Assembly (NCBI RefSeq): GCF_013141715.1
Contig: NZ_WHOA01000241.1
Span: 62,001 to 126,000, forward strand
Reading direction: 5' to 3'
Origin: Paenibacillus phytorum
GTDB taxonomy: Bacteria > Bacillota > Bacilli > Paenibacillales > NBRC-103111
Length of the DNA: 64,000 bases
The notes under the pieces are model-generated. The model was given only the letters and a program-made list of their open reading frames with translations, did not search any database and was not told the DNA's origin. Positions 45,643-53,994 of this stretch are shown here, one piece after another. The stretch's first letter is position 1; the number at the start of each line of letters is the position of its first letter. A program made the position numbers and the translations under genes.

Positions 45643-45669
45643 AGAGGGAATATGGCGGTTGTGTGGAAT
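45643..45669 (+). promoter_or_regulatory. Sigma-H-like promoter of ftsAZ
   Basis: AGAGGGAAT (45643-45651) matches the sigma-H -35 consensus RnAGGAWWW at eight of nine places, and GTGGAAT (45663-45669) matches the -10 RnnGAAT fully, with an 11-base spacer. Bacillus ftsAZ has a known sigma-H promoter used at sporulation onset. Confidence 0.6.
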
Positions 45670-45731
45670 ACGTATAGAAGTATTTGTGAGGAATTCACTT
45701 TATTACCCAAGTTACAGGAGGTGCCAGGGGC

Positions 45732-46979
45732 TTGAGCAACAATGACATCATTGTTAGTTTAGACATCGGTACATCCAAGGTTCGAGCTATTATTGGGGAA
45801 GTCGTAAACGGAACCATTAATATAATAGGTGTGGGATCTGCCGAGTCAGAGGGTATTCGTAAAGGCGCAATCGTTGATATCGATCAAACTGTGAATTCAA
45901 TTCGCAGCGCCGTTGATCATGCTGAACGAATGGTCGGCGTACAAATTTCCGAGGTTTACGTAGGAATTTCAGGTAATCATATTGCTCTTCAATCTAGTCA
46001 TGGTGTTGTCGCTGTTTCTAATGAAGACCGAGAAATCGGAGAAGAGGATATCGATCGTGTTATTCAGGCGGCTAGAGTCATCGCATTACCTCCCGAACGT
46101 GAAATTATTGGAGTTGTACCAAAGCAGTATTTAGTTGATGGACAAGAAGGCATTAATGATCCTCGTGGCATGATTGGTGTTCGCTTAGAAGTGGAAGCAA
46201 CAATTATCACTGGAGCGAAGACAGGGATACATAATTTAATCCGTGTTGTGGAAAAATCCGAACTGAAGGTTGCAGGCCTCATCTTGATGTCGCTAGCATC
46301 TGGACAGTTAGCCTTATCTAAGGATGAGAAAGCTGTTGGAACGGTTCTGGTTGATGTAGGAGCAGGGGCAGCAACGATTGCCGTATTTGAACAAGGTAAT
46401 CTTGTGGCTACGTCGACGATTCAAATCGGTGGCGAGTACATCAGTAATGATATCGCAATTGGACTCCGGACTCAGCTCGAAATCGCAGAGAAAATAAAGC
46501 TGAAATACGGTTGTGCTTCTGTAGATGATTCAGCGCCCGATCAAGTATTTAAGGTTACGAGAATGGGAAGCAATGTGGAAAAAGAGTTTTCGCAAGTAGA
46601 CCTCGCGAATATCATTGAACCCCGCGTTGAAGAAATTTTCCAAATGATCCGTGCGGAAGTTCATCGTTTGGGATATGGTGATTTAGCTGGTGGTTATGTG
46701 CTTACAGGCGGAACCGTTTGTATGCCAGGCATACTTGCGGTCGCACAAGATGAACTCGCAACATCTGTACGCATCGCTGTTCCGGATTTCATTGGAGTAC
46801 GTGATCCTTCCTACACTAGTGGCGTTGGTATCATTCAATTCGTATCCAAGTATATGAAAAATCGGAATTCGGGGCTCTCGAAGAAAGTAGTAACGAAGAC
46901 AACAGCAAAAAAATCCTCCGATAGTACCAAACCAGGTTTTCTTGAACGGGTAAAAAATTTTTTCAGTGAATTTATATAG
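45732..46979 (+). CDS. ftsA: Cell division protein FtsA
   Basis: An actin-like ATPase that tethers FtsZ to the membrane. The actin-fold phosphate motifs (VSLDIGTSKVRAIIGEV at the start; VGAGAATIAVF; GGYVLTGGTVCMPG) are present, with the SHS2/1C domain near residues 85-165. The C-terminal amphipathic helix PGFLERVKNFFSEFI is the membrane anchor. 415 residues. TTG 45732 lies nine bases after AGGAGGT. ftsZ follows. Confidence 0.96.
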   Translation: MSNNDIIVSLDIGTSKVRAIIGEVVNGTINIIGVGSAESEGIRKGAIVDIDQTVNSIRSAVDHAERMVGVQISEVYVGISGNHIALQSSHGVVAVSNEDREIGEEDIDRVIQAARVIALPPEREIIGVVPKQYLVDGQEGINDPRGMIGVRLEVEATIITGAKTGIHNLIRVVEKSELKVAGLILMSLASGQLALSKDEKAVGTVLVDVGAGAATIAVFEQGNLVATSTIQIGGEYISNDIAIGLRTQLEIAEKIKLKYGCASVDDSAPDQVFKVTRMGSNVEKEFSQVDLANIIEPRVEEIFQMIRAEVHRLGYGDLAGGYVLTGGTVCMPGILAVAQDELATSVRIAVPDFIGVRDPSYTSGVGIIQFVSKYMKNRNSGLSKKVVTKTTAKKSSDSTKPGFLERVKNFFSEFI

Positions 46980-47009
46980 TGAACGCAAAGTTAGGGGGAT
47001 ATGACTCAC

Positions 47010-48131
47010 ATGTTTGAATTTGATATGGATTTAGACCAATTGGCTCAAATAAAAGTCATCGGTGTTGGTGGCGGCGGAAGCAATGCAGTAAACCGGATGA
47101 TCGAGAACGGTGTTAAGGGCGTTGAGTTTATCACCGTTAATACAGATGCCCAAGCTTTACACTTAGCTAAGTCTGTGCATAAATTACAAATCGGGGATAA
47201 ACTGACACGCGGTCTTGGTGCAGGTGCGAACCCTGAAGTAGGTAAGAAAGCAGCAGAAGAGTCAAGGGAGACAATTCTGAATACGCTTCGCGGCGCAGAC
47301 ATGGTATTCGTTACAGCCGGTATGGGTGGCGGTACGGGTACTGGAGCTGCACCGGTTATAGCCGAGATCGCTAAAGAAGTAGGCGCTTTAACCGTAGGTG
47401 TAGTTACTCGTCCGTTCACGTTCGAAGGACGCAAGCGCTCTTTACAAGCTGAGCAAGGTATTGCAGCATTGAAAGAGAAGGTAGACACACTTATTATTAT
47501 CCCGAATGATCGGCTTTTAGAGATTGTAGATAAGAAGACTCCTATGCTTGAAGCCTTCCGCGAAGCGGATAACGTACTTCGTCAAGGTGTACAAGGGATT
47601 TCAGACTTAATCGCGGTACCTGGATTAATCAATCTGGATTTTGCGGATGTCAAAACGATTATGACGGAACGCGGCTCGGCCCTCATGGGTATCGGTGTGG
47701 CAACAGGTGAGAATCGTGCAGCTGAAGCAGCCAAAAAAGCGATCTCCAGTCCATTGTTGGAAACTTCTATTGAAGGAGCTCGCGGGGTTCTGATGAACAT
47801 TACGGGTGGCGTGAATCTTAGCTTGTACGAAGTCAATGAAGCAGCTGATATTGTTGCATCTGCATCTGATATCGAAGTGAACATGATTTTCGGAGCTGTT
47901 ATTGATGATAAACTCAAGGATGAAATTCTCGTTACGGTTATTGCAACTGGTTTCGAGCATAAGGCAGCGCCTATTCATCAACCCATCAAACGTCCTGGCA
48001 CGGGTCAACCAGAAACTCCTGCTCCAGACAATCGGTTGAACAACTTGAAACCTTTTGGTTCTCAACCTTCTAACGACCAATTAGATATTCCGACGTTTCT
48101 GCGTAATCGCGGACGGAATACCGACAAATAA
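47010..48131 (+). CDS. ftsZ: Cell division protein FtsZ
   Basis: Tubulin-like GTPase that forms the Z ring. The GTP loop [27 protein letters not shown], and the C-terminal core peptide [11 protein letters not shown], which binds FtsA and SepF, are all present, joined by a linker of about 55 residues. 373 residues. I chose ATG 47010 ([12 protein letters not shown]), which matches the family start and lies 11 bases from AGGGGG; ATG 47001 is too close to that site. Confidence 0.97.
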   Translation: MFEFDMDLDQLAQIKVIGVGGGGSNAVNRMIENGVKGVEFITVNTDAQALHLAKSVHKLQIGDKLTRGLGAGANPEVGKKAAEESRETILNTLRGADMVFVTAGMGGGTGTGAAPVIAEIAKEVGALTVGVVTRPFTFEGRKRSLQAEQGIAALKEKVDTLIIIPNDRLLEIVDKKTPMLEAFREADNVLRQGVQGISDLIAVPGLINLDFADVKTIMTERGSALMGIGVATGENRAAEAAKKAISSPLLETSIEGARGVLMNITGGVNLSLYEVNEAADIVASASDIEVNMIFGAVIDDKLKDEILVTVIATGFEHKAAPIHQPIKRPGTGQPETPAPDNRLNNLKPFGSQPSNDQLDIPTFLRNRGRNTDK

Positions 48132-48152
48132 TTACACAATAATTGTAAAGAG

Positions 48153-48189
48153 ACCGAAGCCCTACATGATGTAGAGGCTTCGGTTTTTT
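48153..48189 (+). terminator. Terminator after ftsZ
   Basis: ACCGAAGCC (48153-48161) pairs with GGCTTCGGT (48176-48184), with CTACAT/ATGTAG nested, followed by T5. Confidence 0.92.
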
Positions 48190-48263
48190 GTTGTTCCTAG
48201 GGCTTTTCTAGCTCGTGATAGGCCGCGTCAACTGACAAAAAAAGTATCATCCTACTAGCAAGT

Positions 48264-48297
48264 TTAGACAGACTTTGAATTTAGATTCCCCTATACT
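48264..48297 (+). promoter_or_regulatory. spoIIG-type promoter with 22-bp spacer
   Basis: TTAGAC (48264-48269) and TATACT (48292-48297) are 22 bases apart. The Bacillus spoIIG promoter is known for just such a 22-bp spacing and needs Spo0A. TTAGACA at the -35 is one base off the reverse 0A box TTCGNCA, and TGACAAA (48233-48239) is one base off TGNCGAA. A perfect 0A box in reverse (TTCGTCA) lies at 48316. Confidence 0.6.
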
Positions 48298-48365
48298 GAT
48301 TTAGAACCTTAAAGTTTCGTCAGAAAAATTACTATAAAAGCATCCGTCTTGGAGGTGAGGAAATT

Positions 48366-49289
48366 GTGGTCGTCTATGCGGATCTCATTTTCCTGCTGAA
48401 CTTTCTGATGGATGCAGCCATGCTTATCGTAACGGCTAAAACGCGGAAAATATCGTTCAAGTGGTGGAGAATCGTAGGTTCGTCGGTTTTGGGAGCTTCC
48501 TATGTGGTCATTATGTTCTTGCCAGTGCCGTTGTTTCTTTTTACATTTTCTGTGAAATGTATGTTCTGTGTCGGTATGATTATGACTGCTTTCGGGTTTG
48601 GCTCCTTACAAAATTTATTGAGAAACATCGGAACGTTCCTTTTAGTGAATTTTGCTGTAGCCGGTGGTATGTTCGGCATTCATTATGTACTGGCATCCTC
48701 ATCCGATGTGATGGAGGGGATTGTGTTTACGCAAACAGGTGTAGCCATGTTTCAGATGCAGGTTGGAGGCATCCTGTTTGTGCTCATGTTGCTGCTTCCT
48801 TTGCTATGGTGGTTCAGAACAGTGTTTCAGAGTTCGAAGCAGCGTGAGGTGTTGACATCTTATTTGGCAGAAGTAACGATTCATGTGGGTGATTATACAG
48901 CCTCTTGCAAAGGTTTAATAGATACGGGAAATCAATTGTATGACCCGTTAACACGAACCCCTGTAATGGTAATGGAAGTGTCTGAGTGGGGGGATGTATT
49001 GCCTGTAGAATGGCTCCAAAGGATTAGATCAGCAGATGTTGATCAGATCATAAGTGGTTTGGGTGTGGAGGAATTTGTTTGGCAAGATCGCTTGCGTCTC
49101 GTGCCCTACCGTGGCGTTAATCGGAATACCCAATTCATGCTGGCCATTAAACCGGATAAGGTGGTGATCACCCATAATCATTTGCAAATTGAAGCGTCTA
49201 AGGTGCTTATCGGACTCGATGGAGGAAAGCTTTGCAGTGACGGCACTTATCAAGCGATTATCCATCCAGCATTGATTTCGGCAGGATAG
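48366..49289 (+). CDS. spoIIGA: Sigma-E processing peptidase SpoIIGA
   Basis: Membrane aspartic protease that cuts pro-sigma-E in the mother cell after a signal from the forespore. Five helices in the N-terminal half (residues 1-155), then a soluble protease domain with the active-site motif LIDTGNQLYDPL (Asp186), which works as a dimer. 307 residues. GTG 48366 lies ten bases after GGAGG. sigE follows, as in all spoIIG operons. Confidence 0.95.
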   Translation: MVVYADLIFLLNFLMDAAMLIVTAKTRKISFKWWRIVGSSVLGASYVVIMFLPVPLFLFTFSVKCMFCVGMIMTAFGFGSLQNLLRNIGTFLLVNFAVAGGMFGIHYVLASSSDVMEGIVFTQTGVAMFQMQVGGILFVLMLLLPLLWWFRTVFQSSKQREVLTSYLAEVTIHVGDYTASCKGLIDTGNQLYDPLTRTPVMVMEVSEWGDVLPVEWLQRIRSADVDQIISGLGVEEFVWQDRLRLVPYRGVNRNTQFMLAIKPDKVVITHNHLQIEASKVLIGLDGGKLCSDGTYQAIIHPALISAG

Positions 49290-49351
49290 CGCTTTCTTAA
49301 TGGAAGGTGAGTAATAAGTAACGTAAACCACTTCTTCGGTTTAGGAAATTT

Positions 49352-49420
49352 GTTTTGCTAGCAGCAAAACTCTACATATGCTTACGAAGTCAGTTTTGCA
49401 TACGCAAAACTCTTAGGAGG
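49352..49420 (+). repeat. Hairpin-SD repeat, two units, before sigE
   Basis: Unit 1 has a GTTTTGCT/AGCAAAAC stem (49352-49370). Unit 2 has the head TGCTTACGAAG (49379-49389), the stem AGTTTTGC/GCAAAACT (49392-49399 with 49404-49411) and ends in CTTAGGAGG (49412-49420), the sigE ribosome binding site. Confidence 0.9.
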
Positions 49421-49428
49421 AAACTAAC

Positions 49429-50151
49429 ATGTTCTTGAAGTGGAAAATGCTTTTTCAACTAGCGTATTATCGTATTTTAATGCTACTAGGCCTCAAAGGC
49501 GAAGAAATCTATTACATTGGCGGCAGTGAAGCGTTACCGCCCCCACTTACTAGAGAAGAAGAAGAGTACTTATTGGAAAAGTTACCGTCCGGGGATGCCG
49601 CAGTGCGAGCTATGCTGATTGAGCGCAACCTGAGATTGGTTGTCTATATAGCTAGAAAGTTCGAAAATACTGGCATCAATATCGAGGATTTGGTTTCTAT
49701 CGGTGCCATCGGCCTAATAAAAGCGGTGAACACCTTTGACCCGGAGAAAAAGATCAAGCTAGCTACATATGCTTCCCGCTGTATTGAAAATGAAATTCTC
49801 ATGTACTTACGACGAAACAGTAAAATACGTACGGAAGTTTCTTTCGATGAACCGCTTAATATTGATTGGGACGGAAATGAACTTCTGTTATCTGATGTTT
49901 TGGGGACCGAAAATGATACCATTTACAGAAATATTGAAGAACAGGTAGATCGAAAGCTGCTGCATAAAGCACTTGATAAGTTAACAGAGCGGGAACGCAT
50001 CATCATGGAGCTCCGTTTCGGCCTGCAAGACGGGGAGGAAAAAACGCAAAAGGACGTCGCTGACTTACTGGGTATTTCACAATCGTATATCTCCAGATTG
50101 GAAAAGCGCATTATTAAAAGGCTTCGTAAAGAATTTAATAAGATGGTCTGA
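49429..50151 (+). CDS. sigE: RNA polymerase sigma-E factor (pro-form)
   Basis: Mother-cell sigma factor of early sporulation, made as an inactive pro-protein. The hydrophobic pro-sequence ([21 protein letters not shown]) precedes the conserved [18 protein letters not shown], the cleavage region for SpoIIGA. Sigma regions 2 ([36 protein letters not shown], in parts) and 4 ([20 protein letters not shown]) are intact. 240 residues. ATG 49429 uses the repeat-borne AGGAGG. Confidence 0.96.
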   Translation: MFLKWKMLFQLAYYRILMLLGLKGEEIYYIGGSEALPPPLTREEEEYLLEKLPSGDAAVRAMLIERNLRLVVYIARKFENTGINIEDLVSIGAIGLIKAVNTFDPEKKIKLATYASRCIENEILMYLRRNSKIRTEVSFDEPLNIDWDGNELLLSDVLGTENDTIYRNIEEQVDRKLLHKALDKLTERERIIMELRFGLQDGEEKTQKDVADLLGISQSYISRLEKRIIKRLRKEFNKMV

Positions 50152-50172
50152 AAAATATTTTTTGACAGGTCA

Positions 50173-50179
50173 TGTCGAA
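50173..50179 (+). promoter_or_regulatory. Perfect 0A box between sigE and sigG
   Basis: TGTCGAA, the Spo0A recognition sequence, lies 22 bases after the sigE stop. As a 7-mer it may occur by chance. Confidence 0.3.
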
Positions 50180-50250
50180 TTTGTTCAGCAGTCACGGGAG
50201 GGAGCGAGTCGAAACCCTTTTGTCAAGTAGCTCCATCAGGGATAGGACAG

Positions 50251-50280
50251 GAATAAATCAACCGCTCACGGGGATAATTA
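50251..50280 (+). promoter_or_regulatory. Sigma-F/G-like promoter of sigG
   Basis: GAATA (50251-50255), 15 bases, then GGGATAATTA (50271-50280). The -10 fits the sigma-F consensus GGNRANANTW at all but one fixed place and the spacing is right. sigG in Bacillus is read by sigma-F and sigma-G in the forespore. Confidence 0.55.
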
Positions 50281-50312
50281 ACAGTAATGTTTCTCCTTGG
50301 GAGGTAATCACG

Positions 50313-51095
50313 GTGACCCGAAATAAAGTTGAGATATGTGGTGTTGATACCGCCAAACTGCCTGTTCTGACCAATGCTGAAATGCGCGAACTGTTTTCTG
50401 ATTTGCAGACGAAACAGGAGCGAGCTGCAAGAGAGAAATTGGTCAATGGGAACCTAAGGTTAGTTCTAAGTGTGATCCAGCGGTTCAACAATCGCGGAGA
50501 GTATGTGGACGATCTCTTCCAAGTTGGCTGTATTGGTTTGATGAAAGCCATTGATAACTTTGATTTAAGTCAAAACGTCAAGTTCTCGACCTATGCTGTT
50601 CCGATGATTATAGGTGAGATTCGCCGCTACTTACGAGATAATAACCCGATTCGCGTTTCTCGTTCCTTAAGAGATATTGCTTACAAAGCTTTGCAAGTCA
50701 GAGACAGCTTGACGAATCAGAATTCACGCGAGCCTACGATCTATGAAATCTCCGAGGCGCTTAATGTGCCTAAAGAGGATGTCGTATTCGCGCTTGATGC
50801 CATTCAAGACCCGGTATCGTTATTCGAACCAATTTATCATGATGGCGGAGATCCCATCTATGTCATGGACCAGATCAGTGATGAGCGCAATAAGGACATG
50901 TCGTGGATTGAAGGAATTGCACTTCGTGAAGCTATGCGTAAACTAAATGCTAGGGAGAAGATGATTCTCTCCATGCGATTTTTTGAAGGGAAAACGCAGA
51001 TGGAGGTGGCCGATGAGATCGGCATTTCCCAAGCTCAGGTTTCTAGGCTTGAGAAATCTGCCATCTGTCAGATGCAGAAACATGTGAAATCGTAA
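50313..51095 (+). CDS. sigG: RNA polymerase sigma-G factor
   Basis: Late forespore sigma factor. The N-terminus (TRNKVEICGVDTAKLPVL) is the typical SigG anti-sigma contact region and the rest has sigma regions 2, 3 and 4 almost as in Bacillus (VNGNLRLVLSVIQRFNNRG, LFQVGCIGLMKAIDNFD, ISQAQVSRLEK). 260 residues. GTG 50313 follows GGGAGG; the open frame upstream of it is non-coding promoter sequence. It follows spoIIGA-sigE as usual. Confidence 0.96.
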   Translation: MTRNKVEICGVDTAKLPVLTNAEMRELFSDLQTKQERAAREKLVNGNLRLVLSVIQRFNNRGEYVDDLFQVGCIGLMKAIDNFDLSQNVKFSTYAVPMIIGEIRRYLRDNNPIRVSRSLRDIAYKALQVRDSLTNQNSREPTIYEISEALNVPKEDVVFALDAIQDPVSLFEPIYHDGGDPIYVMDQISDERNKDMSWIEGIALREAMRKLNAREKMILSMRFFEGKTQMEVADEIGISQAQVSRLEKSAICQMQKHVKS

Positions 51096-51102
51096 TTAAC
51101 AT

Positions 51103-51144
51103 AAAGACTGGATCGGCTGTGACAAGCCGTGAAGGTCTTTTTTT
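51103..51144 (+). terminator. Terminator after sigG
   Basis: AGAC/GTCT outer pairs and a CGGCT/AGCCG inner stem are followed by T7. Confidence 0.75.
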
Positions 51145-51151
51145 GATTTTC

Positions 51152-51181
51152 AGGACATTTTGCCCACACCGCACATATACT
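51152..51181 (+). promoter_or_regulatory. Promoter candidate of the ylm operon
   Basis: AGGACA (51152-51157), 18 bases, TATACT (51176-51181). The -35 matches four of six places. Confidence 0.4.
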
Positions 51182-51230
51182 AGTACAAAATCAGTTAAAA
51201 ATCCTAATGAGATTCGTGGTGAATAGCCTC

Positions 51231-51530
51231 ATGAAAATATCTGATTTCCAGACGAAAGATGTAATCAATATTGTCGATGGTAAAAAGCTCGGGCAAATCA
51301 GTGATTTGGAGCTTGATCTGCGTCAGGGTCGTATCGAATCGATAGTTGTACCTAATCAAAGCCGATTTTTCGGATTGTTCGGTTCAGGGACAGATGTCAT
51401 TATACCTTGGAAGCATATTGTGAAAATTGGTGCGGATGTCGTTCTTGTGAAATTAGAAGATGTCCGGCCTTATCGTCAAACGGATGATAACGAAGGTGTT
51501 TATGAGTTCAATCAGCAATTCCGTAATTGA
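51231..51530 (+). CDS. ylmC: YlmC/YmxH-family sporulation protein (PRC-barrel)
   Basis: A 99-residue PRC-barrel protein of the YlmC/YmxH family: KISDFQTKDVINIVDGKKLG, then DVIIPWKHIVKIGADVVLV. Its role is not known; related proteins are annotated as sporulation-linked. Position after sigG matches Bacillus ylmC. ATG 51231 is the family start, but the ribosome binding site (GTGGTG) is weak, and an in-frame ATG at 51207 is possible. Confidence 0.88.
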   Translation: MKISDFQTKDVINIVDGKKLGQISDLELDLRQGRIESIVVPNQSRFFGLFGSGTDVIIPWKHIVKIGADVVLVKLEDVRPYRQTDDNEGVYEFNQQFRN

Positions 51531-51535
51531 CGGAA

Positions 51536-51600
51536 GGCACACGAGCGAAGGCTGCTGCATCATGGGCAGGCGAAGCAAACATCGTGTGTCTTTTTATTTT
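51536..51600 (+). terminator. Likely terminator after ylmC
   Basis: GGCACACGA (51536-51544) pairs with TCGTGTGTC (51582-51590) with a wobble, a 37-base loop with a small inner stem, then TTTTTATTTT. Confidence 0.55.
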
Positions 51601-51649
51601 GTGCTAAAGTAAAAGGAGTAAAGATCCAAGTGTGGGGAGAGAAACGACC

Positions 51650-52495
51650 GTGGAACCATTTGTGAAACAAGCGAAAGAAGATGGGCCAGTCCTATTTACG
51701 ATAGCAAGCTGGATGGAGCAGTACAGTGAATTAACCGTTGGTTTTACATCCCGCCATGGAGGAGTGAGTAGGGCACCGTATGCGACGCTCAATAGCGGAC
51801 TGCATGTAAACGATGTACCAGAGCATGTGGTTAGGAATCGGGAGTTGATCGCTGAGGCCGTAGGACAGCCGTTTGAAGCATTCACGTATGCAGAACAGGT
51901 ACATGGTAATGAAGTCACTATAGTAAGCTTACAGGAAAAAGGAATGGGCAGAGCATCCAGGGAAACGGCCATTCAAGCGAAGGACGGCTTCATTACTAAT
52001 GAGAAAGGAATCGTTCTTTGTGCGCAATTTGCAGATTGTGTACCGTTATTTTTCTACGATCCTGTTAAGCGTGTTGCCGGGCTTGCTCATGCAGGTTGGA
52101 AAGGCACGGTGTTAAACATTTCCATGGCTACTATATCCTTAATGACACATACTTTTGGTAGTCAGCCCACAGACATTCGCGCGGCAATTGGTCCATCCAT
52201 AAGAGCCTGCTGCTATGAGGTTGATGAGACTGTAGCTAATCGTGTGAATCAAGTACTTAAGGATATCAAAGCATCATCAGAAGAGCGTCAAGCTGTTATG
52301 GTCGACAAAGGAAATGGCAAGTATATGCTGAATTTGCAAGAATTGAACCGAAAATTGTTACTGCAAGCAGGAATTTTGTCGTCCCATATCGAAGTATCAC
52401 AGTTATGTACGAGTTGTAGCACTGATCTCTTTTTTTCACATCGAAAAGAAGGCGGTTCTACAGGTAGAATGATTGCTTGGATTGGTCTTCTTTGA
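51650..52495 (+). CDS. ylmD: YfiH/YlmD-family multicopper-like purine nucleoside phosphorylase
   Basis: A 281-residue protein of the YfiH (laccase-domain, CNF1-like) family, which in other bacteria acts as a zinc-dependent purine nucleoside phosphorylase/adenosine deaminase rather than a copper oxidase. Conserved metal ligands lie in QVHGNEV (His), QFADCVPLFFYD (Cys) and AHAGWKGTV (His). GTG 51650 has GGGGAGA about ten bases upstream; GTG 51632 is an alternative with AAGGAG farther away. It lies between ylmC and ylmE as in Bacillus. Confidence 0.9.
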   Translation: MEPFVKQAKEDGPVLFTIASWMEQYSELTVGFTSRHGGVSRAPYATLNSGLHVNDVPEHVVRNRELIAEAVGQPFEAFTYAEQVHGNEVTIVSLQEKGMGRASRETAIQAKDGFITNEKGIVLCAQFADCVPLFFYDPVKRVAGLAHAGWKGTVLNISMATISLMTHTFGSQPTDIRAAIGPSIRACCYEVDETVANRVNQVLKDIKASSEERQAVMVDKGNGKYMLNLQELNRKLLLQAGILSSHIEVSQLCTSCSTDLFFSHRKEGGSTGRMIAWIGLL

Positions 52496-52539
52496 GGAGA
52501 TTGATGCAAGCGCAGCGTTGAATTGAGGTGTCTGCATAA

Positions 52540-53226
52540 GTGAGTTTACTAGCCCGTAAAGATGAGGTTGAAGCCCGTGTCGCCGCATCATGTAAGCGGT
52601 CAGGACGGGAAGAGAACGAAGTTAAGATTATTGCTGTAACGAAATATGTTTCCTTAGAGACGACCAAAAGCGTATTGGATGCAGGACTTCTGCACATCGG
52701 TGAGAATCGTTGGCAGGATGTCAAGCCGAAGTGGGAAGTGCTCCACGAACGGGGAACATGGCATTTCATTGGACATCTGCAAACGAATAAAGTAAAGGAC
52801 GTTATTGGTAAATTCGCCTACATTCACTCGTTGGATCGGATATCTCTGGCCAAAGAACTGGACAAGCAGGCTGCAGCTTTAGGAATTGAAGTAAATTGTT
52901 TATTGCAAGTGAACGTTTCCGGCGAAGAGTCAAAGTATGGTATTGCACCTGAGCATTTCTTCGATTTTGCTACAGAAGTTAGTGGGCTAAAACATATACA
53001 TATCACAGGTTTGATGACCATGGCTCCTTACGAGATGGAGGCCGATGCAACAAGACCTGTCTTCCGTGGATTGAGAGAATTGCGAGATCGTCTGAATGAA
53101 CGGAGAATTTTCCCATACGAGATAACGGAGTTATCCATGGGCATGTCTGGAGACTTTGAAGTAGCGATTGAAGAAGGTGCAACTTGGGTTCGTTTGGGTA
53201 CTGTTTTGGTAGGGAAAGAACTTTAG
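52540..53226 (+). CDS. ylmE: YggS-family PLP-binding protein
   Basis: A 228-residue TIM-barrel PLP-binding protein (PLPBP) that keeps vitamin B6 and amino acid pools in balance. The PLP lysine is Lys35 in IIAVTKYVS; HIGENRWQDVKPKWE, WHFIGHLQTNKVK and LSMGMSGDFEVAIEEGATWV are signatures. GTG 52540 lies nine bases after GAGGTG. Gene order matches Bacillus ylmE. Confidence 0.94.
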   Translation: MSLLARKDEVEARVAASCKRSGREENEVKIIAVTKYVSLETTKSVLDAGLLHIGENRWQDVKPKWEVLHERGTWHFIGHLQTNKVKDVIGKFAYIHSLDRISLAKELDKQAAALGIEVNCLLQVNVSGEESKYGIAPEHFFDFATEVSGLKHIHITGLMTMAPYEMEADATRPVFRGLRELRDRLNERRIFPYEITELSMGMSGDFEVAIEEGATWVRLGTVLVGKEL

Positions 53227-53264
53227 TTAACCTGATTTAAGAACATGATAAGGAGGGAACTATA

Positions 53265-53687
53265 GTGGGTGTTTATAACCGATTTATGAATTTTCTTGGG
53301 CTGCAAGAAGAGGAAGAGGTTGTGGAGCGGGAGCGTATTGTGGAAGCCACAGAAGAACCTGAAACCAATCCTTATGAATTACGTAATAAAAATAAGGCGA
53401 ATGTCGTCAGCATTCATTCACAGAAAAATGCACGTGTCGTGCTAAGTGAACCTCGAACCTATGAAGAGACGCAGGATATTGCAGATCATCTTCGCTCCAG
53501 AAGAGCTGTGATCGTCAATTTGCAGCGAGTTCGTGGTGATCAAGCCATACGTATCGTAGATTTCTTAAGCGGGACGGTATATGCTTTGAATGGGTCTATA
53601 TCCAAACTAGGACCAAATATCTTCCTCTGTACACCAGATTCAGTTGATATTCATGGTCACATCTCCGAGATGATGGGTGAAGAATAG
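53265..53687 (+). CDS. sepF: Cell division protein SepF
   Basis: Membrane anchor and bundler of FtsZ polymers. A short amphipathic N-terminus ([12 protein letters not shown]) binds the membrane, an acidic linker follows, and the SepF domain (about 60-138) ends with [22 protein letters not shown]. 140 residues. GTG 53265 follows AAGGAGGG. Position between ylmE and ylmG is as in Bacillus. Confidence 0.95.
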   Translation: MGVYNRFMNFLGLQEEEEVVERERIVEATEEPETNPYELRNKNKANVVSIHSQKNARVVLSEPRTYEETQDIADHLRSRRAVIVNLQRVRGDQAIRIVDFLSGTVYALNGSISKLGPNIFLCTPDSVDIHGHISEMMGEE

Positions 53688-53719
53688 GCGCATATCCTAA
53701 CACAGAGGTGGATGCATAC

Positions 53720-53992
53720 GTGAATTACGTTCACTATTATCTTAGTATTTTGATGGAAATTTATTATTTCATGATTATCGGTTATTTGATCCTCTCTTGG
53801 TTTCCTAATGCACGTGAAAGCTTCGTTGGAGGACTCCTTGGGAAATTGGTTGAACCATATTTAAGCCCTTTCCGGAAAATTATTCCTAGCATTGGGTTCA
53901 TTGATCTTTCGCCAATTGTGGCCTTAATCGCTCTGCGATTTGTGGTTATGGGGATTATAGCTGTACTCGATTTCATTGTGGGGTTGTTCTAA
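53720..53992 (+). CDS. ylmG: YggT-family membrane protein YlmG
   Basis: A 90-residue membrane protein with two to three helices (about 5-28 and 62-88). The YggT signature is clear: ILSWFPNA then LVEPYLSPFRKIIPSIGFIDLSPIVALIAL. Function unknown, linked to division by context. I prefer GTG 53720, nine bases after GAGGTG, over GTG 53708. Confidence 0.9.
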   Translation: MNYVHYYLSILMEIYYFMIIGYLILSWFPNARESFVGGLLGKLVEPYLSPFRKIIPSIGFIDLSPIVALIALRFVVMGIIAVLDFIVGLF

Positions 53993-53994
53993 CA

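Noticed and set aside
50172-50312. N-terminal extension of sigG
   Set aside because: The region holds the sigma-F-like promoter and does not resemble SigG; GTG 50313 with GGGAGG gives the conserved N-terminus.
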